From: an uncultured Bacillota bacterium
GTDB lineage: Bacteria; Bacillota; Clostridia; Christensenellales; Borkfalkiaceae
Assembly (NCBI GenBank): GCA_949287815.1
Contig: CASEHS010000010.1
Location: 1-39,608 of the forward strand
DNA: 39,608 nt
Direction of reading: 5' to 3'
In this document: positions 33,174 to 39,608 of the stretch, piece after piece
How positions within the stretch are numbered: position 1 is the stretch's first letter
Layout of the letters: every line of letters starts with the position of its first letter
Translations under genes and position numbers: made by a program
The notes under the pieces: generated by a model
Told to the model about the DNA's origin: nothing
Databases searched by the model: none
The model's input: the letters and a program-made list of their open reading frames with translations, nothing else

Positions 33174-34040
33174 TTACAATTTCCGTAGAATAGTTGAAAT
33201 TTTTATATTTAATTCACTTTTAATTTCATCGCTTATTGCCCATTTATCTTGTACCCAAGACTTATATATGCCATTTAGTCCTTTAAACAGGTTTTCTATT
33301 TTAGAACGAACAATTTCTCCTTCCCATACAACAAATTCCGCAAAAAAAGGACTTCTTCTATTTAAATCAAATGGAATAGACACAAAAATAATGTTATTCC
33401 CACCTGTCGAAACTTTCTGTTCTGGTAATATATCATCAATATTTTCAGAATTAATAGAGTATTGATAATTCTGCGAATCTTTCAAATATTTTCTGATATC
33501 GATTTGTATTTGAATATATTTACGTCTTCCTTCCTCATTATCCATTTTGCTCCATTCAGAAATCATATTCTTTTTTACTTTTTCCGAACAATTTTTATTG
33601 ATATAATCTATAACTATCTCTTTATACCAACGTAACGTATATCCGTCTAGTGTCATATGCAAGTATGGAGCCAGTAATTCAATTTCACGTTTAAATATAT
33701 CTGTACAATATAGATATTTAAATGTCATATTAATTACTTTTTGCGCTCTACCATAGGTCATCTTAAAAGGAAAACCTTGACTATTCATATGCTTACAGTA
33801 ATCCACACAAGTATCTTCATGCCATTTATCAAAGTCTGTCTGGTTGAAAATAGCCCACGGTGAATTTTCTATAAAATGCTTATTGAGCCAACAAATGCTC
33901 TCTTGCTGTATTTTTGAATTGTGTCCACTTGCTCTTCTTGACATATCCGTATGTGCTTTCCCAATTGCATTTTTCAATTCATAACCATCTGAAAATCCCT
34001 CAGTTTCTTTGGAAAATCTTTTAATTAAATCATCTAACAT
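33174..34040 (-). CDS. Uncharacterised AT-rich protein upstream of the nuclease
   Basis: 288 residues from ATG 34040, which has GAAAGGAG 9 nt upstream; an ATG two codons earlier is possible. Mostly helical, with aromatic clusters (W-H-E-D-T-C-V-D-Y-C-K-H, Y-G-R-A-Q-K-V-I-N-M-T-F-K-Y-L-Y). No family recognised. It shares the low GC of the PD-(D/E)XK gene 37 bp downstream, so the two were probably acquired together, while the flanking DUF2779 gene is GC-richer. Confidence 0.7.
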   Translation of the reverse strand: MLDDLIKRFSKETEGFSDGYELKNAIGKAHTDMSRRASGHNSKIQQESICWLNKHFIENSPWAIFNQTDFDKWHEDTCVDYCKHMNSQGFPFKMTYGRAQKVINMTFKYLYCTDIFKREIELLAPYLHMTLDGYTLRWYKEIVIDYINKNCSEKVKKNMISEWSKMDNEEGRRKYIQIQIDIRKYLKDSQNYQYSINSENIDDILPEQKVSTGGNNIIFVSIPFDLNRRSPFFAEFVVWEGEIVRSKIENLFKGLNGIYKSWVQDKWAISDEIKSELNIKISTILRKL

Positions 34041-34094
34041 AATCATCTTCTCCTTTCGTAAAAAATAATCTTCCTCCGCCAACGCGGAAAAACT

Positions 34095-35594
34095 TTAATT
34101 ATGACAAAACTCCCGCAACCTCTGCCAAAGCATGACCATGGCGAGGGTGTCCAAGCCGCAATATGCCAAAAGGCTCTGCCGCAGCTTATCGCGCTCCGAC
34201 TGTTCCATGCCGCGCAACGCCAAATAGGTATCCGTCGCCTCGCCGCCGTTATGTACGTCCGCAAGATTATGATAATCGAGGTTCGGATCGTTCGGAAAAA
34301 GCGCGGGTAATACCTTCTTTATCGAAAAACTCCCGCCCATCGCGCGGTCGTAGACATAGCCGTTACGGAACACGTCCAACAAATCGCGCACGTTTTCGCG
34401 GATCGCCAACAATTTTTCGGCGAGGTCGGGGAAGGTTTCGGAAAGTTCCTTCAAGCGCCCGCATTCAAACCCCTTATTGTACGCCAGAACGCACACATCC
34501 GTCGGAATATCCGCAGCCAGCCGCTCGGCGAGCGCGCGGCGCGGGTCGGAATTTTCGTCCGCCAAAAATTCCTTATGTTCAAGCGTTGCCCCTTCATTCG
34601 TAAGGATATGCAGCGAATACTGAAACGGCACCTGCTGATAAGGGCGCAGCCCGTCGTACAGCGGGACGCCCGTCTGAAACGTTTCAAAATCCAAAAAATA
34701 CAGCGGATACCACAGCGTTTCGAGAAAGCTCTTAATGCCCAAACGGTCGATATGCGTGGGCAGTTGCAACTGTTCAAACTCCACCTGCCGCCGCTGCGTT
34801 GCGTTCAGCGGAATGCCGCTTTTGACCACGTCGCCGAACGAAATGATGCCCTGCCGCAGGTATTCGCAAGCCTTTTTACTTTGCATCCGATACAGGTCGA
34901 ACACGTTTGGCGAAGGAAGTTCCCTTGCGCAATACTGCCAATAGGCGCAATCGTAGGGCGAAGAACACTGTTCGCCGAGTTCCATGACCGGCTCATTCTT
35001 TTGCGCGATGTATTCCTTGGCGCGGGCGGTATTCTGCGCCACCTCCGTGTAATAGGGAAGAATCGCATCCGAAACGTTTTGAATTGCAAACAGCTTATGG
35101 ATGTCGATATCCCCATGCCGCACATAGGTGTTGTCGATGTAAACGATATACGTTCCTACGATTTTGAGCCCGCTCTGCTCCAAAACCCACCGCTGATACG
35201 CGACGTCCCACAAGTAAACGTCTTTGATTTCGGTACTCGATTTGACCTCGTAAATTTCGTATCCGTCCTCTGCTTTGTGCAGAATATCAACGGCACAATA
35301 ACACCCGTTTTTGGAAAACGCCGCTTCACAGATATTCTCTCTCCCCTCGATGAGATACTTTTTCGTATTTTTTAGCATGGAAGGGATATCGAGTTTCCCG
35401 TCGGCGGTGTACGCCGTCGTTTCGACAAATTCGCCAAGCAACCCCATGGCCAGATCGCCGATCTCGTTGCCCTCCTGAAAGCGGCGCAATAGCGCCTCAT
35501 CCTGCACGGCAAGTTCGGGATGATATGTATCCAACCAAAGCATTTTCGGGCATTGGCAAAAACGCGTATACTTACTTTTCGATAGGTTCATCAA
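34095..35594 (-). CDS. DUF2779 protein: Cas4-like nuclease fused to DEDD exonuclease domain
   Basis: 499 residues. The N-terminal part (L-S-K-S-K-Y-T-R-F-C-Q-C-P-K-x-L-W-L) starts a Cas4/RecB-like PD-(D/E)XK domain with Y-C-A-V-D-I-L and I-Y-E-V-K-S-S-T as the Asp and E-x-K elements. A Cys cluster (C-S-S-P-Y-D-C-x-Y-W-x-Y-C, about 211-223) could bind an Fe-S cluster. The C-terminal DUF2779 part has L-D-F-E-T-F (about 299), A-Y-N-K-G-F-E (about 370) and Y-C-G-L-D-T-L-A-M (about 477), a DEDD-type exonuclease set. Both sites look intact. It is a probable DNA repair or defence nuclease. ATGATG start, with GGAGG upstream. Confidence 0.87.
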   Translation of the reverse strand: MMNLSKSKYTRFCQCPKMLWLDTYHPELAVQDEALLRRFQEGNEIGDLAMGLLGEFVETTAYTADGKLDIPSMLKNTKKYLIEGRENICEAAFSKNGCYCAVDILHKAEDGYEIYEVKSSTEIKDVYLWDVAYQRWVLEQSGLKIVGTYIVYIDNTYVRHGDIDIHKLFAIQNVSDAILPYYTEVAQNTARAKEYIAQKNEPVMELGEQCSSPYDCAYWQYCARELPSPNVFDLYRMQSKKACEYLRQGIISFGDVVKSGIPLNATQRRQVEFEQLQLPTHIDRLGIKSFLETLWYPLYFLDFETFQTGVPLYDGLRPYQQVPFQYSLHILTNEGATLEHKEFLADENSDPRRALAERLAADIPTDVCVLAYNKGFECGRLKELSETFPDLAEKLLAIRENVRDLLDVFRNGYVYDRAMGGSFSIKKVLPALFPNDPNLDYHNLADVHNGGEATDTYLALRGMEQSERDKLRQSLLAYCGLDTLAMVMLWQRLREFCHN

Positions 35595-35653
35595 TTTTTC
35601 CTCCGTAAATTCCGAATCTATTGTATCATAATTGACTCGTTAAAACAAGTTGT

Positions 35654-36334
35654 TCAATCATTTACATAAAAGCACTGACAACTATTGACAGCGAAGCATC
35701 CCAACACGCCGCTCAAAGCAACGCCCGTATCCAAATGAATCTTGCAATAATCTACAATATCTTGGCTCCCCTTCACCACACCATCCCGCGGATAGAGCAA
35801 AATTTCGTCTTTGCCCGTTAGATACCGAACGGGCGTATGCCCATACAGGATACATTTTTCTCCCCTTGGCAAAACATTCGGTTCCTTGAAAACACGGTCG
35901 TAAACAAGCTGTTCAAGACGAGCTTTTTTCGGCGGCAATAACATTCCGTCCCGAAAAGGTACGCCCGCATGCACGCCGATAAATCTGTCCATTTCTATGT
36001 AAAACGGCAACAGGTCAAACCTGTCCACCGTTTCCCAATCGAGAAGGATTCCGTCCGAAAAATATGCACGCAGTTCTTCCAAAACCCGATCGTAATCTTC
36101 CGTCTGTTGCATCAAAGCGCGGTAATACTTCAAAAAATCGTACTCATGATTGCCCGCAATGCAATAGACGTTCGGCATGGAAAACAACAGTTTTGCCAGG
36201 CGTACACTATCGGGGCCTTTATCGATCATATCACCCAACACATAGAGCTTATCCCCGCTGCCGAATTTGATTTTATCAAGCAAACGACAAAACAGATTGT
36301 AATAACCATGAATATCGGAAATACAATAATCCAT
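35654..36334 (-). CDS. Calcineurin-like metallophosphatase (PrpE/ApaH type)
   Basis: 226 residues. All metallophosphoesterase motifs are present: S-D-I-H-G (residues 6-10), G-D-M-I-D-K-G-P-D-S (about 34-43), G-N-H-E-Y, I-G-V-H-A-G and Y-G-H-T-P-V, plus L-D-T-G. It probably acts as a cytoplasmic Ser/Thr phosphatase or dinucleoside tetraphosphatase. The ATG follows the -10 box by only 6 nt and has no ribosome site, so its mRNA should be leaderless. It is separate from the DUF2779 gene downstream. Confidence 0.88.
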   Translation of the reverse strand: MDYCISDIHGYYNLFCRLLDKIKFGSGDKLYVLGDMIDKGPDSVRLAKLLFSMPNVYCIAGNHEYDFLKYYRALMQQTEDYDRVLEELRAYFSDGILLDWETVDRFDLLPFYIEMDRFIGVHAGVPFRDGMLLPPKKARLEQLVYDRVFKEPNVLPRGEKCILYGHTPVRYLTGKDEILLYPRDGVVKGSQDIVDYCKIHLDTGVALSGVLGCFAVNSCQCFYVND

Positions 36335-36340
36335 ATTTTT

Positions 36341-36369
36341 ATTATACCATTCGCCACAATCAAAAGCAA
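36341..36369 (-). promoter_or_regulatory. Promoter of the metallophosphatase gene, leaderless
   Basis: TTGCTT (36364-36369), 17 bp, TATAAT (36341-36346). The expected transcription start coincides with the A of the ATG at 36334. Confidence 0.65.
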
Positions 36370-36392
36370 TACTTTGCCGAAATTTACCGAAA

Positions 36393-36417
36393 GGCGGCGC
36401 ATGAAATGTGCGCCGCC
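36393..36417 (-). terminator. Hairpin terminator after the FtsH-like gene
   Basis: Perfect 9-bp stem GGCGGCGCA / TGCGCCGCC with a 7-nt loop, directly after the stop at 36424. The U-run is short (TTTCGG), so termination may be partial. Confidence 0.6.
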
Positions 36418-36423
36418 GATGTT

Positions 36424-37695
36424 TTATGCCGCCGTTTCTTTGCGAAGTTCGGCAATCTCTTCAAACACGAGCGTATCCCGTTCGACGAGCGCCGCCGCAA
36501 CTCTTTCTACGAACGCCCAATTTTTGCGGAGTACCTCTTTCGCCTCTTCATAACACCGGGCGAGCATGGCGCTGCGCTCGGTAACGATTTTATCATCGTG
36601 CAATTCAGAAGTCACATTGAAATGATTGTCCGGGTGAAACAGTGCGAAGCCGCTCGCAGCGTAATCGGTGATGAACCTCTGCACGATAGCCGATGCGCGG
36701 TCGATATCCGACCCCGCGCCTACGTCGAGGCGGCCGTATTTGAGTTCGACGGCAGCCTTGCCCGCAAGCAGAGCAATTACTCGCTCGTGCATACGATCAT
36801 AGGAACCGAAATAATTATCGCTTTTAAAAATCTGCGTTACGCCACGCGCATCGCTCTTGCTCGGCCGCACGGAAATAAGCCCCACGCTCTCAGCATCAAA
36901 CGCGAGAGCTGCCACAGCATGCCCTGCTTCATGAAACGCGACCTCTTCCTTTTCCGCTGCGGACATTTCGTTCACAGACTCATCCGCCTCGAAAATTTCG
37001 CGCAATACCGCGCGGACAATATGTTCACGTCCGATTTCCGATTTATTTTCATACCCTGCATAAATACCTGCCTCGTTGAGTACCGACTCGAGTGCAGCAC
37101 AAGAGTTGCCGTCCATCAGCCGCGCGACGCCCTCCGCCGTAACATCTGTCGTTACCCTTTTATCTTTCAAATAATGACGAACAATTTCTACCGCTTCCTT
37201 ACGATTGGGCGGACAGATTTCAAGTATTCGGTCAAACCTTCCGGCGCGGCACAAAGAACGCGGTAATTCCCGAAGATTATTTGCCGTCGCAACAACGAAC
37301 ACATCCGCATCCTTTACCTCGTCAATACCCGATTGTACTGCGATAAGCTCTTCGGGATTGCGCGAATTGCTATCAGATGCGAACTTGTCAAGGTCATCAA
37401 AAAAAATGACAGACGGCGCGTTTGCTTTTGCCTCTGCAAATATGTCTCGGATAATATCAACAAAAGCATCGTTCGCCTTGTCTTTGCGGCAGGTATAGCA
37501 TACCCTTCCCATTTCTTTGATAAGCGCGGATGCCATCAGCGTTTTGCCCACGCCCGGCACACCGTGCAACAGAATACCGCGCGGCAGCTTTACCCCCAGC
37601 GCCGCATATCTTTCGGGATTCTTCGCCATATCGCACAGTTGGTACAGTTCCTCTTTTTCCTTCTCATAGCCGATCACTTTGTCGAATGCACTCAT
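36424..37695 (-). CDS. Soluble FtsH-like AAA+ metalloprotease
   Basis: 423 residues. AAA+ module 1-240: Walker A H-G-V-P-G-V-G-K-T (45-52), Walker B I-F-F-D-D-L-D (about 97-103), sensor A-T-A-N-N, Arg finger region C-R-A-G-R-F-D-R. M41 protease module: H255-E-A-G-H259 zinc site and the acidic ligand in D-V-G-A-G-S-D-I-D-R-A. Both activities look intact. The N-terminal membrane spans of normal FtsH (600+ residues) are absent and there is no signal peptide, so it should be a cytoplasmic protease. It is driven by operator site 7, which places it in the cassette regulon; it might clear or activate the other products. Confidence 0.88.
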   Translation of the reverse strand: MSAFDKVIGYEKEKEELYQLCDMAKNPERYAALGVKLPRGILLHGVPGVGKTLMASALIKEMGRVCYTCRKDKANDAFVDIIRDIFAEAKANAPSVIFFDDLDKFASDSNSRNPEELIAVQSGIDEVKDADVFVVATANNLRELPRSLCRAGRFDRILEICPPNRKEAVEIVRHYLKDKRVTTDVTAEGVARLMDGNSCAALESVLNEAGIYAGYENKSEIGREHIVRAVLREIFEADESVNEMSAAEKEEVAFHEAGHAVAALAFDAESVGLISVRPSKSDARGVTQIFKSDNYFGSYDRMHERVIALLAGKAAVELKYGRLDVGAGSDIDRASAIVQRFITDYAASGFALFHPDNHFNVTSELHDDKIVTERSAMLARCYEEAKEVLRKNWAFVERVAAALVERDTLVFEEIAELRKETAA

Positions 37696-37727
37696 AACAA
37701 ACCTCTCTTTTGTTTATTTTCGAGATT

Positions 37728-37760
37728 ATTATACAACATATTGTGTACTGTTTTTGGTGC
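37728..37760 (-). promoter_or_regulatory. Shared operator-promoter, site 7
   Basis: GTACT-GTTTTT-GGTGC (37745-37760); 11 bp to TATAAT (37728-37733). It drives the soluble FtsH-like gene. Confidence 0.72.
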
Positions 37761-38293
37761 ATAATAATCATTTTTTAACCTGTTTCCACTTTTCGTTTTT
37801 TGTACATTCATCAAAGCCTCAAAAATTTTTCGGGCTACAAATTATTTGGGCTGTATTGATGCAAAAGGATTTTGGGCTATTTCTCCAATCGCCTTTCTGC
37901 TTCTAATCTGTAATTTCAACTCGTATACCTTTTACAAAAAATAAGGAACAAGCATTTTATTAGTATCTCCTCTGCATAAAAATTTGCAGATTTAACGCGG
38001 GTTTCCCGCGTGTTGAGAGCGAGCGAGGGACGGGAGACGGCAAGCGGAGAGGCGACAAATGGCACCTCTCCGTGGCGTTCCCAAGGCCAAAAGCGAGCGC
38101 CCTCGCCGGCGGGAAATATCCCACCGCCCTTATCCTGCTTAGGCGTCGGTTTTTGGTACAAAATCGTCCCACCTTCTAACGGTTGTTCTGCACTCTATCA
38201 ATATCCCTTTTCGCCGCCAAAAACCGTCAAAAAGCGCCGCCGTTCCTCCGCACCGCTCCCCCAAAAAATTTCTCCGAAAAATTTTTGGAAAGG
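37761..38293. other. Long structured intergenic stretch without a gene
   Basis: No convincing coding frame on either strand. The left part holds three TTTGGGCT-like boxes (GGGCT at 37832, 37848 and 37874). The right part is GC-rich. It holds the hairpin ACGCGGG-TTT-CCCGCGT (37995-38011) and the hairpin CGGAGAGG / CCTCTCCG with a 12-nt loop (38045-38072), joined by a G-rich purine-heavy linker. It could be a small RNA, an element end or a transfer-origin-like region; the sequence alone does not decide. Confidence 0.4.
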
Positions 38294-38326
38294 TGACAAT
38301 ATCTGTCATGTATTCTGTGCTATAAT
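38294..38326 (+). promoter_or_regulatory. Promoter of the sigma-like gene with TGACA dyad
   Basis: TATAAT at 38321-38326, preceded by the inverted repeat TGACA-N5-TGTCA (38294-38308) over the -35 region. GGAG lies ahead of the ATG at 38347. Confidence 0.55.
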
Positions 38327-38346
38327 AGAAACAAAGGAGAACACCC

Positions 38347-39483
38347 ATGCCTGAAACCAGAGCTTATAAACTGAACGAACAGCGGCAGCCGGGGAGCCGC
38401 CCCGGCACGCTCATCTACCACTATTACGACCCAGACGGCCGCCTCACGTCGCAAGAAGTCTCGGAAGAACTCTTTGACGCCCTCTCGGACATGGACGAGA
38501 AGTTCTACGCCCTGGAACGCCGCGAAGAATATCACAACGTCAAGCACCTCAAGCCTTCGCCGCACAACCACGTCTTCTGCCCTCGCAAGATCGAAGATCT
38601 CCCCGACAAGAAGATGGCGGACGTCTTGCAGCAACAAGAGGACAGCGCCGACCTGCTCGACGCCCGCGCCCTCTTCCGCGGCGATGACAAGCGCATCTAC
38701 CGTATGCACTTCCTCGAAAAGCTAACGCAGGAGGAGATAGCCGCAGCCCTAAACAGATCGCAGAGCTACGTCTCCAAACGCCTTGCAAAGATCAAAGAGA
38801 CGTTGGAGAGCACATCCCTCCAGCACGACCGCAGCAAGAAGGAAGCCTATGCCGAGCGACAATGGGAACAATTCCTCGAGAAGTTCCGCACGGAAAACGA
38901 CGAGGATATCCTGTTCGATCTCTTCCGCTGCGTCTGCGGTTCCGACTTGCAGGAGGCATTCCTTGAATGGTTCTACAGCTACCGAGAATACAGCAAATTC
39001 TGCCTGCAATATCTCATCCTGCGCCCCTTTGATAACGCTTCCGACGAGCAATTCAAGCAACGCCTAAATAAGCTTTCCGAATGGCAGCGGCTCACCTATC
39101 GGTTACAGTTTGCAGAACAGCTCGAAGAAGTGCGCTGGCTGTATATTGCCCTCTGCGAAAAAATGAACGAACGGCAGGAAAAGCTCCAAACGCCGCCCTC
39201 CCATCCCGATGAGGAGAAGGTGCAAAAGGAAGCGGAGCGCATTGCACGGCGGCTGGGGATGACGGCGGAGGAATACGTCAACGGGCGCTTCCTTCCAAAA
39301 CTATACAAACGGCTGGGGAAGCGGTATGAGGACTTTCGCCGCAAGTATCAGAATGTCGCCGTCATCGAGGAGGACGACCCGCGCCCTGTCCGCGAACAGA
39401 TCGTCTCCATCTTCGGCGAAGGCCCCGAGCCCCGTTTCCGAAACCCCGAATTTGAGGATAAGGACGGCAAGAAGGGCTCTTAA
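38347..39483 (+). CDS. Sigma-70-like HTH protein of the clostridial mobile-element type
   Basis: 378 residues. A central region-4-like HTH (about 118-150) reads F-L-E-K-L-T-Q-E-E-I-A-A-A-L-N-R-S-Q-S-Y-V-S-K-R-L. The N-terminal part (Y-H-Y-Y-D-P-D-G, Y-H-N-V-K-H-L) and the long, charged, helical C-terminus are typical of sigma-like proteins on clostridial conjugative or mobilizable elements. The coding sequence is clearly GC-richer than the rest of the window, a sign of different origin. Only this and the integrase/SASA genes read rightward. The 125 bp after the stop contain no gene that can be supported. Confidence 0.72.
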   Translation: MPETRAYKLNEQRQPGSRPGTLIYHYYDPDGRLTSQEVSEELFDALSDMDEKFYALERREEYHNVKHLKPSPHNHVFCPRKIEDLPDKKMADVLQQQEDSADLLDARALFRGDDKRIYRMHFLEKLTQEEIAAALNRSQSYVSKRLAKIKETLESTSLQHDRSKKEAYAERQWEQFLEKFRTENDEDILFDLFRCVCGSDLQEAFLEWFYSYREYSKFCLQYLILRPFDNASDEQFKQRLNKLSEWQRLTYRLQFAEQLEEVRWLYIALCEKMNERQEKLQTPPSHPDEEKVQKEAERIARRLGMTAEEYVNGRFLPKLYKRLGKRYEDFRRKYQNVAVIEEDDPRPVREQIVSIFGEGPEPRFRNPEFEDKDGKKGS

Positions 39484-39608
39484 ATGAAAAGTGTGTGAAA
39501 TGATCTGTAAAATGGAATATTTGCCGCTTTTCATTTGCTTGATCAATAGAGGCAGCTGGACAAGCCGCTCACATCAATATAAAAGTCGAAGGGCGCGCGG
39601 TCGAACAG

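Noticed and set aside
38144..38160. Another copy of the shared operator
   Set aside because: GGTAC is present after a T-run, but the first arm reads CGTCG and no -10 box stands 11 bp away.
1..39608. CRISPR arrays, rRNA genes or intact insertion sequences
   Set aside because: No regularly spaced repeats, rRNA-like segments, transposase genes or flanking inverted repeats were seen.

Overview
The window looks like a chromosomal accessory region of an uncultured gut Clostridia species (Bacillota). Pointers to this are BspA-type leucine-rich repeats, Big2 and InlB surface repeats, lipoprotein signal peptides, GGAGG-type ribosome sites and mixed GC content. A Christensenellales-like or Borkfalkia-like origin is possible but is only an impression. 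Almost everything reads leftward (minus strand). The exceptions are a sialate O-acetylesterase gene, a tyrosine integrase gene and a sigma-like gene at the right edge.

Region 1 (1-11.6 kb) is a surface and accessory block. It holds an AlbA_2/Schlafen-type ATPase cut by the left edge, an AT-rich orphan, a lipoprotein with Big2 and leucine-rich repeats, and a tiny HTH protein with a structured leader. These are followed by a 5'-truncated InlB-repeat gene, a large membrane-anchored surface protein, and a divergent SASA esterase lipoprotein. The last two share an identical 12-bp promoter element at identical spacing.

Region 2 (11.6-13.2 kb) is an integrase with a dyad operator around its -10 box. 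Next to it are a strong leftward terminator and a fragment matching the 3' end of a tRNA-Gln-like gene, which is a probable attachment core.

Region 3 (13.3-30 kb) is the most unusual part: leftward cassettes of small and medium proteins in tight operons. Several look like remodelled or catalytically dead copies of core DNA and RNA machinery. They are a DnaE polymerase core without its catalytic aspartates, two FtsK motor domains without P-loops, a free FtsK gamma-like winged helix, a RecF/SMC-like head without Walker motifs, a truncated DnaQ exonuclease, a sigma region-4 protein with a replaced recognition helix, and a copy of the RNA polymerase beta-prime clamp helices. Mixed with them are a cyclic-phosphate receiver (cREC) protein, an ADP-ribosylglycohydrolase broken at a homopolymer, a HAD phosphatase, a CPCC zinc protein, an alpha/beta hydrolase, leucine-rich repeat proteins and several paralogous pairs of unknown function.

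Seven sites at 22.7, 22.9, 27.1, 28.2, 28.9, 29.6 and 37.7 kb carry the same module: GYACY-N6-GGTRC on the plus strand, exactly 11 bp from a leftward -10 box. This ties the cassettes into one apparent regulon. That shared operator, together with the run of machinery look-alikes, is my candidate for a previously undescribed system.

Region 4 (30-36 kb) holds an AT-rich nuclease/WYL cluster that looks like a defence module, a DUF2779 nuclease and a metallophosphatase with an apparently leaderless transcript. Region 5 (36.4-39.6 kb) holds a soluble FtsH-like protease under the shared operator, a 590-bp structured intergenic stretch, and a GC-rich sigma-like HTH gene of the kind found on clostridial mobile elements. 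All homology statements come from reading motifs by eye; no database search was possible.
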